Positions 1 to 8,483 of a stretch of 42,326 nucleotides of DNA are shown here, piece by piece. The notes beneath the pieces are model-generated. The model was not told the origin of the DNA, ran no database searches, and saw only the letters and a program-made list of their open reading frames with translations. The first letter of the stretch is position 1, and every line of letters starts with the position of its first letter. A program made the position numbers and the translations under genes. The stretch comes from Chromatiaceae bacterium (lineage in GTDB: Bacteria; Pseudomonadota; Gammaproteobacteria; Chromatiales; Chromatiaceae): positions 1 through 42,326 of the forward strand of contig REDK01000079.1 in NCBI GenBank assembly GCA_007693535.1. The letters run 5' to 3'.

Positions 1-54
1 GTGCAGCATGGCTGCACGCAGGGCTTGCGCCCTGCAATGCGCCTTCGTGGCGCA
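1..54. repeat. Cluster of three adjacent perfect hairpins
   Basis: Three palindromes follow each other almost without spacers. They are GTGCAGC/GCTGCAC (1-17, loop ATG), GCAGGGC/GCCCTGC (18-35, loop TTGC) and TGCGCC/GGCGCA (38-54, loop TTCGT). All three stems are perfect. The cluster lies upstream of mgtE and at the window edge, so it may be a REP-type intergenic repeat, the terminator region of the preceding gene, or part of the mgtE leader. There is no T-tract, which argues against a classical intrinsic terminator. No known magnesium riboswitch could be recognised in the sequence up to 170. Confidence 0.6.
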
Positions 55-170
55 CAGTCGTCGGCAAATCGCCGCGCGTACCCGACACCCGTGGGGATCG
101 CTGCGCGCTGGCCGGGCGCAACCGGTTGCTCCGAATCAAATAATACGCCCAACCCGGAGGGCCTATTCAG

Positions 171-1535
171 ATGGATTATTTGGAAGTTGTCTTTTCGCTG
201 AAGAGCGTCATTGCCAACAACGATACCGAGACCTTTGCGTTGGTGATCCGCCATGCCCACCCGGCGGATATCGCTGCCGCCATCGCCAAGCTGAACCTCG
301 AGCAGCAATGCCGATTGCTCAAGCTGGCCGAACCGGCCAAGCGCGCCGAAATCTTCGGCTACCTCTCCGCTGAACTGCAGGTACGCATCGCCAATGCCAT
401 CGGCCGTAAGCCGCTAGTGGAGCTGTTCCTGCACATGTCGGCCGACGAGCGGGCCGACCTCTACAACGACCTGCCCGAAGACCAGCGTGACACGGTCCTG
501 CCTGCCCTGGCCCAGATCGAGCGTGAAGACATCCGCCGCCTCGCCGCCTATCCCGAGGATCAGGTGGGTTCGGTGATGACCTCGGACTATGCAACGCTGG
601 CGCCTGATTTGACCGCGGCTGCGGCGATCGAGGAATTGCGTCGCATTGCCCCGGATACCGAGACCATCTATCAGGCCTTCGTCATCGATCGCAACCGGCG
701 GCTGATCGGTACCGTCTCGTTGCGGGAATTGATCATCGCCCATGCCCAGAGCCGGATTGGCGACATCATGAAACCCAGTCCCGTGGCAATCAAGGCCGAT
801 GCCCCGCGCGAGGAGGCGGTACAACTGATCAGTAAATACGATCTCCTCGCCTTGCCGGTGATCAATGGTGGGGACATGCTAGTCGGCATCGTGACCTACG
901 ACGATGCCCTGGACGTAGAGCAACAGGAGACCAGCGAGGACTTCCACAAGGTCGCCTCGGTCGGCGCCCTAGGTAAAAGCCTGCGCGAGGCGTCGGTATG
1001 GTTGCTGTTTCGCAAGCGGGTATTCTGGCTGCTACTGCTCGTCTTCGGCAACCTGTTCTCCGGTGCCGGTATCGCCTTCTTCGAGGATACCATTGCTGCC
1101 TATATTGCCCTGGTCTTTTTCCTACCGTTGTTGATCGACAGCGGTGGTAATGCCGGCTCGCAAGCTGCGACCCTGATGGTTCGCGCCCTGGCGACTGGAG
1201 AGATCGTCCTCCGTGATTGGGCAGGCATGCTATTGCGAGAACTGTTCGTCGCCACGCTGCTCGGCCTGTCGATGGCGGTCGCGGTCTCCTCCCTGGGTCT
1301 GTGGCGGGGTGGACCCGAGATTGCCGTAGTGGTAGCCGTATCGATGCAGGTCATTGTGATCACCGGCAGCGTCATCGGTATGTCCCTGCCCTTCCTGCTC
1401 AGCAAGTTCAAGCTTGACCCGGCGACTGCAAGTGCGCCACTAATCACCTCCATCGCCGATGCCCTCGGGGTAATTATCTATTTCACGATCGCCACGACAA
1501 TGCTCGATATGTCAGTATTGGAGATGGGTGTATGA
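171..1535 (+). CDS. mgtE: Magnesium transporter MgtE
   Basis: This 454-residue protein has the complete MgtE architecture, and the family mediates Mg2+ uptake through the inner membrane. An N-terminal helical MgtE_N domain (about 25-125) is followed by two CBS domains (about 130-250; SVMTSDYATLAP and IGDIMKPSPVAIKADAP). Five hydrophobic segments form the pore domain (about 275-450), which contains the family signature LLIDSGGNAGSQA. In known MgtE proteins the cytosolic N and CBS domains sense Mg2+ and gate the pore; that role is assumed here from homology. The ATG at 171 is preceded by a good ribosome binding site (GGAGGG). The mgtC-like gene follows 39 bases downstream on the same strand, so the two are probably co-transcribed. 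Confidence 0.95.
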   Translation: MDYLEVVFSLKSVIANNDTETFALVIRHAHPADIAAAIAKLNLEQQCRLLKLAEPAKRAEIFGYLSAELQVRIANAIGRKPLVELFLHMSADERADLYNDLPEDQRDTVLPALAQIEREDIRRLAAYPEDQVGSVMTSDYATLAPDLTAAAAIEELRRIAPDTETIYQAFVIDRNRRLIGTVSLRELIIAHAQSRIGDIMKPSPVAIKADAPREEAVQLISKYDLLALPVINGGDMLVGIVTYDDALDVEQQETSEDFHKVASVGALGKSLREASVWLLFRKRVFWLLLLVFGNLFSGAGIAFFEDTIAAYIALVFFLPLLIDSGGNAGSQAATLMVRALATGEIVLRDWAGMLLRELFVATLLGLSMAVAVSSLGLWRGGPEIAVVVAVSMQVIVITGSVIGMSLPFLLSKFKLDPATASAPLITSIADALGVIIYFTIATTMLDMSVLEMGV

Positions 1536-1574
1536 GACATCGCGCAGCGCCCAACGAACAGAGCTGAACCAGCC

Positions 1575-2300
1575 ATGGAGGCGATCGAACGGTTCGATCT
1601 TGCCGCGTTGCTCAATACCCTGCTCAGTCTGTCCGTGGCCTTCGTGCTCGGCGGACTGATCGGGCTGGAGCGGCAGTATCGACAACGGACCGCCGGCCTG
1701 CGCACCAATGTCCTGGTCGCGGTGGGTGCGGCCCTGTTCGTGGACCTGGCGGTGCGCATGCATGGCATCTTCGGTGGCACCCCCGGGGCCGTCCACGTGG
1801 TGGCCTATGTGGTGTCCGGGGTCGGCTTTCTTGGCGCAGGCGTGATCATGCGGGAGGAAGGGAATGTCCGCGGGCTCAACACCGCCGCAACCCTCTGGGG
1901 TTCCGCTGCTGTCGGGGCGGCGGCTGGTGCCGATCTGGTCGCTGAGGCGGCGCTGGGGGCATTGTTCGTGCTCAGTGCCAATACCCTGCTGCGACCGGTG
2001 GTCAACCGGATGAACCGACGCCCCATCGACGAGGCGACCGAGATCAGTTACGAGGTGAAGGTGATTGCACCACGTGCGCATCAAAAAGAGGCCCTGGAGG
2101 TCCTGGAAGAGGCACTAGAGCAGGCCAGCTATCCGCCGCAGCAGATCGACATCGAACTCTTCGGCCAGGATGACGTCGAGATCGCCGCAATACTGCTCGC
2201 CACCTCGGTGGACCCGGACGAACTCGATGCACTGATCAGCGACCTGCGCGCCCAGCCCAGCGTCCGGGAGGCGTTCTGGAGCACGTCTGCCAACGAGTAG
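1575..2300 (+). CDS. MgtC/SapB family membrane protein
   Basis: The 241-residue protein begins with the MgtC/SapB membrane region. Motifs [21 protein letters not shown] and [20 protein letters not shown] are typical of the family, and several transmembrane helices span about residues 10-135. A soluble ACT-like tail follows (about 150-240). MgtC proteins are linked to growth at low Mg2+ and to modulation of membrane ATPase, not to ion transport itself; the role in this organism is unknown. Its position directly behind mgtE supports a joint function in magnesium homeostasis. The gene is intact and the start ATG at 1575 is clear. About 240 bases of GC-rich sequence without a recognisable gene follow. 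Confidence 0.9.
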   Translation: MEAIERFDLAALLNTLLSLSVAFVLGGLIGLERQYRQRTAGLRTNVLVAVGAALFVDLAVRMHGIFGGTPGAVHVVAYVVSGVGFLGAGVIMREEGNVRGLNTAATLWGSAAVGAAAGADLVAEAALGALFVLSANTLLRPVVNRMNRRPIDEATEISYEVKVIAPRAHQKEALEVLEEALEQASYPPQQIDIELFGQDDVEIAAILLATSVDPDELDALISDLRAQPSVREAFWSTSANE

Positions 2301-2542
2301 CCGGGACTCATCCCTTAGCGACACCCCGGCGCGGCGGCCGGGCCGGTCGCGGGGTTGGCGCGGGCAGATCTGCTCGCCGGTTGCGGGGGCGCGCTGCACT
2401 GCAGAGCGGGCCGGGCGCGGTTGCGTGGGCCACCGGCCGGGGTCTAGGATGGCCCAAGCCAGCTCGGCAATTGGCGAAGGACGCCGATCCCGATGCCGGC
2501 GAACATGCTAACGATAACCATTCAGGATCGAGGAGGTTCTCC

Positions 2543-3841
2543 ATGCATCATGCCCGTTCCCGACATGTACCCACCGGCCGGCCGCACTGGTTCATGCGCA
2601 CGCTGGGTTTGGGGGTTGGTCTCGCTCTGGTCATCTCCGCCTCTCTGCAGGCCACTCCGGTCGCAGTGTCGCCAGCACACCAGGCCGCGACGGTGCACTG
2701 GCCGGACGTGATGGTTCAACTGCATGGTGGAGGTAAGGCCTTCATCGTCGATCCCGAGACCGACCAGGTCCTTACTACGCTGGATACCTGTCAGGGTGGC
2801 ACGCTGGGCGCGACCACCCCGGACGCCAGCAAGGTCTACGTCTCCTGCGCCGGCGAGGGCGAGACCGAGATCATCGTTATCGATCTGGCCGCGCGCGAGG
2901 TCACGGGCCGGGTGACAACCGGGAACCGGCCCAAGCACGCCATTTTCAGCCCCGATGGTCAATGGCTTGGGGTCAATCACTGGGGGCTGGATGCTGGCAA
3001 GCTGCGGCATACCTTCATCACCACCGCCGATGACGAGATCGCCCACAACCTGGAGCTGGAGGTGACCGGCACGGCGGTCGGGGTGACCTCCATGCATAAC
3101 GCCTGAAGCCTGGATTCACGCTACTTCTTCGCAGTCGACCGGGTGGACGATCGCCTGGTGATCATCGATACCCAGGATTGGAGCACCCGCACCATGCCGG
3201 TGCCCAGCAAGCCCCACTACGTCGTGCCCAGCCCCGACGGCAAGGAACTCTGGCTGGTTCACGAAGGCAAGGAGGGGGTCAACCCCGGAATGATCTTCTA
3301 TGACCTGACGGCTGACGATATGCCGGAGTTGACCCGGCTGGAAATGCCACTGATCGGCGAAGAAGTCGCGGAGGGACACCATGGCAATTTTACGCAGGAC
3401 GGGCGCTACTTCATGGCGCTCAACCGCGGCCCGGGCGATGACTCGCGTGGTCGCGAGGTGAGCTTCTTCGATGCCGATACCAAGGCCCTAGTGCATCGGT
3501 TGACCACCGCCAGCAACGGCGTTGGCCATACCTACAACACCCCGGATGGACGCCACGCCGTGGTCACCAATTACGGCAACAACGTCATCAGCATCATCGA
3601 CGTCGAGGACATGGCGACGGTCAAGGACCTGACCATCGGCAAGGGCCGGATGGGCCATGTCGCCTTCACCGAGGACGGTCGCTTCGGTTACGTCTCCAAT
3701 GCCGGCGACGGCAACCTGTATAAAATCGACATGACCAGTCTGGAATTGATCACCGAGATCATCACCGGCGATGGGATGCCGGGCGGCGGCCAGGTGCTCA
3801 ATGTCTGGACCAATGTCTTCGAGGAACTGCCGCGCGGCTGA
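2543..3841 (+). pseudogene. Secreted beta-propeller (YncE/cytochrome d1-like) protein with internal in-frame TGA
   Basis: Translation from the ATG at 2543, which follows an AGGAGG site, gives a signal peptide (about residues 18-40). WD/YncE-like blades follow, such as AFIVDPETDQVLTTLD and IIVIDLAAREVTGRV. The frame meets TGA at 3104-3106 after ...VTSMHNA and then continues in the same frame from 3107 (SLDSRYFFAVDRVDDRL...) to a normal stop at 3839-3841. No frameshift is involved, and the two halves together (433 codons) make one normal propeller. The simplest reading is a TGG-to-TGA nonsense change at a tryptophan. Readthrough, or a reinitiated C-terminal half, cannot be excluded. No substrate can be assigned. 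The DUF3299 gene starts 10 bases after its end. Confidence 0.75.
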
Positions 3842-3850
3842 TCTGCGGTA

Positions 3851-4555
3851 TTGGCAATGTGGCAATGCCCCACCCTGCCGCCGCGCGGTGGCTGCCCAGG
3901 CGCGGCCTTTCCCTCCGGTGCCGGGCACCGCGATCAGGGATACCGCGGTGCCTGGCTGATCCTCATACTGACCCTGCTGCTCGTTGCCTGCGGCGATGGA
4001 CCGCCCGGGTTGGCAACTGGCGGCGATCCTCAGGCCGACCGACTGCCAGTCGCTGTCGCGGCTGGACAGGATAGCGTCAGCGACCCTGCCCAGGGTGGCG
4101 GTGAGCGAGTGCGCAAACTGACCTGGGACGCGCTGATCCCCACCGATTATCGACCACCGGACCCACTGGCGGGGCTCGAGACCGCCCACATTGCCGACGA
4201 CGACCCGCGTGCGCCGGCCCTGCTGCAACGCCTGCTGGCCACGGGTGCCGAGGCCCCGGTGGTTGAGTCCCTCCACGGCCAGCGTATCCGCCTGGGCGGA
4301 TTCGTCGTCCCGCTGGAGTGCGACGGGCACGTGCTCAGGGAATTTCTGCTGGTCCCCTACGAGGGCGCCTGCATCCACGTTCCACCACCACCGGCAAATC
4401 AGATCGTCCATGTCCTGGTCGTGGCACCGGCGGGCGCTGCGGCTGGCCTGTTCGATGCGGCCTGGGTCACCGGTCGCCTGGAGACTGAGACCAGCGCCAG
4501 CGTGCACGGCAGCGCCGGCTACCGCCTGCACGCCGAGCAGGTGTTACCGTTCTGA
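3851..4555 (+). CDS. DUF3299 family putative lipoprotein
   Basis: The 234-residue protein has a hydrophobic stretch ending in the lipobox-like LLLVACGDG (about residues 35-48), suggesting export and lipid attachment. The C-terminal half carries the DUF3299 signature: LGGFVVPLE, then LLVPYEGACIHVPPPPANQI (about 160-190). That motif, with a conserved Cys and His, suggests metal binding, but the function is unknown. The frame opens with TTG at 3851, and ATG at 3857 is the more conventional alternative. Neither has a strong ribosome binding site, so translational coupling to the upstream propeller gene (10 bases away) is likely. A linker rich in Gly, Pro and Asp separates the lipobox from the domain. 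Confidence 0.8.
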   Translation: MAMWQCPTLPPRGGCPGAAFPSGAGHRDQGYRGAWLILILTLLLVACGDGPPGLATGGDPQADRLPVAVAAGQDSVSDPAQGGGERVRKLTWDALIPTDYRPPDPLAGLETAHIADDDPRAPALLQRLLATGAEAPVVESLHGQRIRLGGFVVPLECDGHVLREFLLVPYEGACIHVPPPPANQIVHVLVVAPAGAAAGLFDAAWVTGRLETETSASVHGSAGYRLHAEQVLPF

Positions 4556-4593
4556 GGCGCTGTCAGCCGGTTCAGGTCGAGGTCGTCACTGCC

Positions 4594-6147
4594 ATGCATC
4601 GTCAACGTCTGCCGATTGGAATTCAGACCCTGCGCGAGATCCGCGAGGGTGGTCACTACTATGTCGACAAGACAGCATTTGCGCTGCGGTTGATCGGCCA
4701 GGGCAAGGCCTATTTTCTCGCGCGCCCGCGTCGCTTCGGCAAGTCGCTGTTCCTGGACACCCTGGCGGAGTTGTTCAGCGGCAACGCGGCCCTGTTCCGG
4801 GGACTCCACGCCGAGCGCCACTGGGACTTCGGCCAGCGTTATCCGATCGTGCGCATTAGCTTTGCCGATGGAGTCATCGAGGACCGCGCGCAGCTCGATG
4901 AGAAGATCCGCGAAGTGCTGACCGACAACGAACAGCGGCTCGGGGTCGCCGGCGCGCACCAGAGCATCAGTGGTCGCTTCCATAGCCTGTTGCGGGCCGC
5001 CGCTGACCATTATGGCGCGCGCGTCGTGGTCCTGGTGGACGAGTACGACAAACCGATGCTCGACAACCTGACCCGCCCCGAGGTTGCCCGGTCGATTCGC
5101 GACGGCTTGCGCAACCTCTATTCGGTGATCAAGGGCGCCGATGCGCATCTGCGTTTCGCGTTTCTGACCGGGGTCAGCAAATTCAGCAAGGTCAGCCTGT
5201 TCTCCGGGCTCAACAACCTCAACGACATCACCGTCGATCCCACCTACTCGGCCATTTGTGGCTACACCGAGGCCGATCTGGATCAGGTCTTCGCACCGGA
5301 ACTGGCGGGGCTTGATCGCGCGCAGATCCGCGCCTGGTATAACGGCTACAACTGGACCGGGGAAAGCGTCTACAACCCGTTCGACGTGCTGTTATTGTTC
5401 GATAAACGGCAGTTTCGCCCCTGGTGGTTCGAGACCGCCACGCCGACCTTCCTGGTTGATCTGCTCACCGCGCGGCAGACCTTCCTGCCGATGCTCGGCC
5501 AACTAGAAACCGACGCGGCCCTACTCGCGGCCTTCGATGTCGATCACATCGGCACCGAAGCGCTGCTGTTTCAGAGCGGCTATCTCACCATCGACCGTGA
5601 AGAGAATCTCGGGGGCACCTGGTTCTATCGGCTGCGCTACCCCAATCGCGAGGTCTACCAAAGCCTCAACGGGGCACTGCTCGAGGCCTGGAGCCCGGCG
5701 GGGCCGCAGGGGGTCCGTCAGCGCAAGGACCTCTACCGGTTGCTCCTCGCCAATGACTTCGCAGGCCTTGAAGCACTGTTCACGGCCTTCTTCGCCAGTA
5801 TCCCGGCGGACTGGTACCGCAACAACCCGATCGCCCGCTACGAGGGCTATTATGCAAGCGTGTTCTACGCCTACTTCGCGAGTCTGGGGCTGGACCTGAC
5901 CCCGGCGGCGGCGAGTAACGCCGGGCGGCTGGACCTGGCGCTGCGCTTCAACGGCCAGGTCTATCTATTCGAGTTCAAGGTGGTGGAGTTGGCACCGGCG
6001 GGGCGCGCATTGCAGCAGATCAAAGACCGTGGCTACCCCCGGCCCTATCTGGCCACGGGCGTGCCGGTGCATCTGATCGGGGTGGAGTTCAGCCGTGAGC
6101 GTCGCGCCGTGGTGGGCTTCGCGGTCGAGCATCTGACCGGTGCGTAA
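4594..6147 (+). CDS. AAA-ATPase-like / PD-(D/E)XK nuclease-fold protein (DUF1703 type)
   Basis: The 517-residue protein begins with the AAA-ATPase_like domain typical of this family: IGIQTLREIREGGHYYVDKT, the P-loop-like ARPRRFGKSLFLDTL (about 45-60) and Walker B VVVLVDEYDKPMLD (about 145-160). The C-terminal part (about 430-517) carries a PDDEXK_9-type fold with GRLDLALRF and YLFEFKVVE, that is the D...ExK pattern. Such genes occur in many paralogous copies in purple sulfur bacteria, Bacteroidetes and others. Their function is not established, though a link to mobile DNA or defence has been suggested. It is intact and lies next to remnants of Abi_2 and antitoxin genes, which fits accessory DNA. 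Alternative names are DUF1703 protein or ATP-binding protein. Confidence 0.9.
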   Translation: MHRQRLPIGIQTLREIREGGHYYVDKTAFALRLIGQGKAYFLARPRRFGKSLFLDTLAELFSGNAALFRGLHAERHWDFGQRYPIVRISFADGVIEDRAQLDEKIREVLTDNEQRLGVAGAHQSISGRFHSLLRAAADHYGARVVVLVDEYDKPMLDNLTRPEVARSIRDGLRNLYSVIKGADAHLRFAFLTGVSKFSKVSLFSGLNNLNDITVDPTYSAICGYTEADLDQVFAPELAGLDRAQIRAWYNGYNWTGESVYNPFDVLLLFDKRQFRPWWFETATPTFLVDLLTARQTFLPMLGQLETDAALLAAFDVDHIGTEALLFQSGYLTIDREENLGGTWFYRLRYPNREVYQSLNGALLEAWSPAGPQGVRQRKDLYRLLLANDFAGLEALFTAFFASIPADWYRNNPIARYEGYYASVFYAYFASLGLDLTPAAASNAGRLDLALRFNGQVYLFEFKVVELAPAGRALQQIKDRGYPRPYLATGVPVHLIGVEFSRERRAVVGFAVEHLTGA

Positions 6148-6169
6148 GAGCCTGCCCAGCCGCCCCGCC

Positions 6170-6507
6170 TGCCGACGGCGCGACAAACGGACGCAGACTC
6201 GCACCAGGCAACCTAGGTTGATCGACGATCTTCCGATTCCAAAGGCGGCTGTGGTGCGCACAGGCGTTGCGCAGGTAGTTCAGACTGCGCAGCCAGGTGG
6301 CGAAGATGCGACCATTGGTGATGTCGTATTTGGAACCGCGCGGGATCATCGAAGGCGATTGTGGTCTCCCTTCGTTGCTTCTTGGCCGGTTTTCTGGAGT
6401 CCTCATCCAAGAGGATCAGCCGCCCTGACCGCTCCCGAAAAGCGAACCAATAGCGGCTCAGGCGGTAGTAACCAATGCGTTGCAGATATTCCAGGGCATT
6501 GGTGCGG
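6170..6507 (-). pseudogene. Abi_2 family (AbiD/F-like abortive infection) gene remnant
   Basis: On the minus strand the frame entering from the IS boundary reads ALEYLQRIGYYRLSRYWFAF, the N-terminal Abi_2 motif. A different frame (from about 6345 down) carries the C-terminal motif LRNACAHHSRLWNR. Abi_2 proteins usually have well over 200 residues, with the two motifs far apart. Here they lie about 55 codons apart and in different frames, so the middle is deleted and a frameshift is present. The 5' end is cut by the IS element at 6508. The family is linked to phage abortive infection, but this copy cannot be functional. It converges on the AAA-ATPase-like gene. Confidence 0.7.
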
Positions 6508-8022
6508 GTAACTATTCAGTACCCTTGCCAGACAGCAGCTTAGGCGCGTAAGCTCGTGCCATGCATGAGCATGTCGACGCAACCACTAATCCTGACGGCC
6601 CGGCGACGGAGCTGGAGCGGCTGCGTGCGGAGAACGCCGCCCTTCGGGCCTTGGTGGAGCAGTTGCAGCAGCGCATCGCCGAGCTGGAAGCGCGCCTGAA
6701 CAAGGACAGCCACAACTCCAACAAGCCGCCTTCCTCGGATTCGCCGTTCAAGAAGCCACCGCCGCGCTCGCAGCGCAAGTCGGCCGGGCGCAAGCCGGGC
6801 GGGCAGAAGGGCCATCCAGGCGCCACGCGCGAGCTGGCCGAAGATCCGGACCAGCGCGTCACTGTACCGCTGAGCGGTGAGTGCGATTGCGGGCGCGCTT
6901 GCGCGGCAATTGCCGCCGAGGTCCTGCCCGAGCGTCGGCAAGTCATCGAGTTGGAGATCCGGCGCCAAGTGGTTGAGTACCGCACTGTCGCCGGCACCTG
7001 CGCCTGCGGTCGGGTGCATCGCAGCGACTTTCCCGAGGGCGTGGCCGCCCCGGTGCAGTACGGTCCGAGCGTCTCGGCGCTGGCGGTCTACCTCACCGAG
7101 TACCAGCTGCTGCTCTATCAACGCACCGCCGAGTTGCTGGCGCAGGTCGGCGGCATTCCCCTCTCGCCGGGCAGCGTGCACCGCGCGGTCGCGGTGGCGG
7201 GCCATCGGCTCAAGCCTATGGAGCAGGCCATCCGCGACGCGCTCATCACCGTCAGCGTCGCCCACGCCGACGAGACCGGGATACGCGTCGGCACCAAGCT
7301 GTACTGGCTGCATGTGCTGAGCACCCCCGCGCTGACGGCCTACTTTCCCCACCCCAAGCGCGGCGCCGAGGCGCTCGATGCCTTCGGCCTGCTGGAGTTG
7401 TTCACCGGCGTCCTCGTGCCCGACCACTGGTCCGCCTACGAGCGCTATCGCTGCCTGCACGCCTTCTGTAACGCCCACCACCTGCGTGAACTCATCGCCC
7501 TGGCTGAGACCATCCCCAGCCAGCAGCGCTGGGCCGAGGACATGAGCGCACTGCTGTGCGAGGCCAACACCCGCACCGCCGCCGCGCGCCTCGAAGGGCT
7601 CGACGCCCTGCCCGCCGCCGAGGTCGAGCGCTTGCACGAGCGCTACGACGCCATCCTCGACACCGCCGCACAGCGCAACCCGCCCCGCTCACCGCCACCG
7701 GGCAGCAAGCGCCGCGTCAAGCAGTCCCCGGCCTACAACCTCGTCAAGCGCCTGCGCGAGAAGCGCGAGGAGGTGCTGCGCTTCATCACCGACCTGCGCG
7801 TGCCCTTCGACAACGACCAAGCCGAGCGCGACATGCGCATGGCCAAGCTCAAGCAGAAGATCTCCGGCACCTTCCGCACCGATGCCGGCCTCGAGCGCTT
7901 CGCGACCATCCGCTCCTACCTCTCCACCCTGCATAAGCAAGGCGCCGACGTCTTCCAAGCTCTCGTCCTTACCTTCCAGGGCAGCCCGCCCGTGCCGGCG
8001 CTCGGGGTAGCTGAATAGTTAC
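6508..8022 (+). mobile_element. Complete IS66-family insertion sequence, single-ORF type (1515 bp)
   Basis: The outer ends are GTAACTATTCAG (6508-6519) and CTGAATAGTTAC (8011-8022), a perfect 12-bp inverted repeat. It extends to about 17 bp (TACCC) if one base is gapped. The element holds only the transposase gene, with no tnpA or tnpB, like the single-gene subgroup of IS66. IS66 elements normally make an 8-bp target duplication. The flanks here (TGGTGCGG on the left, GAGCGGTG on the right) do not match, suggesting that one flank was lost by a deletion after insertion. Confidence 0.85.
6561..8018 (+). CDS. IS66 family transposase
   Basis: The intact 485-residue transposase has the family order. 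An N-terminal coiled coil (about 15-50, ELERLRAENAALRALVEQL) is followed by the linker NKDSHNSNKPPSSDSPFKKP and a zinc-finger-like region with CDCGRAC and CACGRVH (about 105-155). The DDE catalytic core has candidate acidic residues in AHADETGIRVG (about 235), VLVPDHWSAYERY (about 280) and FDNDQAERDMRM (about 420). The gene fills the element, ending 4 bases before its right end, and the right inverted repeat overlaps the last codons. Because no frame damage is visible, the copy may still be active. The ATG at 6561 is the first reasonable start. Confidence 0.93.
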   Translation: MHEHVDATTNPDGPATELERLRAENAALRALVEQLQQRIAELEARLNKDSHNSNKPPSSDSPFKKPPPRSQRKSAGRKPGGQKGHPGATRELAEDPDQRVTVPLSGECDCGRACAAIAAEVLPERRQVIELEIRRQVVEYRTVAGTCACGRVHRSDFPEGVAAPVQYGPSVSALAVYLTEYQLLLYQRTAELLAQVGGIPLSPGSVHRAVAVAGHRLKPMEQAIRDALITVSVAHADETGIRVGTKLYWLHVLSTPALTAYFPHPKRGAEALDAFGLLELFTGVLVPDHWSAYERYRCLHAFCNAHHLRELIALAETIPSQQRWAEDMSALLCEANTRTAAARLEGLDALPAAEVERLHERYDAILDTAAQRNPPRSPPPGSKRRVKQSPAYNLVKRLREKREEVLRFITDLRVPFDNDQAERDMRMAKLKQKISGTFRTDAGLERFATIRSYLSTLHKQGADVFQALVLTFQGSPPVPALGVAE

Positions 8023-8105
8023 GAGCGGTGCTCCCGATGCGCTGCGCCTCCTTGACGCGCGGGGTCGATGCGAAACGTCAGCGTAGCACTCTTGATGCTG
8101 GACAT
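8023..8105 (-). pseudogene. Truncated ribbon-helix-helix (RelB-like) antitoxin remnant
   Basis: On the minus strand an ATG at 8105-8103 opens MSSIKSATLTFRIDP, a typical start of small RHH antitoxins. The sequence after it is scrambled: a one-base shift would give DPRVKEA, and the continuing frame ends in REHRS, both expected parts of this family. The frame is then cut at the IS end (8022). The rest of the antitoxin is not on the other side of the IS, where an Abi_2 remnant lies instead. It is therefore a dead fragment. The identification rests on a short stretch. Confidence 0.5.
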
Positions 8106-8483
8106 CACAGCCCTCGGCTGCGCGCTGTAAATGCCCGATAACGTACTGCACAATTCCATATAATCCAAGGATTTGTTGCTGCCTGAACGAGGAAGAGGCT
8201 CATGGCACGCATGCCAGGTCTCGCGACAGCATCGCCGCCAGCATCCAACGTCTGCCTGGTGTTCGACTACCTGCGCAAGACTGAGAACTCCCGCTGCTGC
8301 CCGCCGCTCAGGCTCGCGCCAGTGGGCTAGAGCGGATTTGTCGTGTCATGACGCTTTGACGCCGAACGGATTTTGACATTCAGCGGCCATTTGGAGATCA
8401 TGAGCGGTTACCTCACGGAGCGCGACCGCTAGCGTACCTGAGGTCTCTTCCACGCCCCTGCCCCATCCCCCCGAGGCCCATCC
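8106..8483. other. Intergenic stretch without a recognisable gene
   Basis: Apart from the upstream region of the broken antitoxin (to about 8160), I see only short open frames here. One is a 43-codon frame at 8202-8333. None has a familiar motif. The sequence is probably degraded accessory DNA plus the leader of the DEAD-box helicase gene at 8484. Confidence 0.5.

Noticed and set aside
3104-3145. Selenocysteine reading of the internal TGA in the propeller gene
   Set aside because: I could not fold a convincing bacterial SECIS hairpin directly after the TGA, no selenoprotein of this type is known to me, and a Trp-to-stop change is simpler.
3488-4531. Minus-strand frame of 347 codons opposite the propeller and DUF3299 genes
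   Set aside because: No motif, and both plus-strand genes have clear family signatures.
6500-8030. Eight-base target duplication around the IS66 element
   Set aside because: The flanks TGGTGCGG and GAGCGGTG do not match, so no duplication is claimed.
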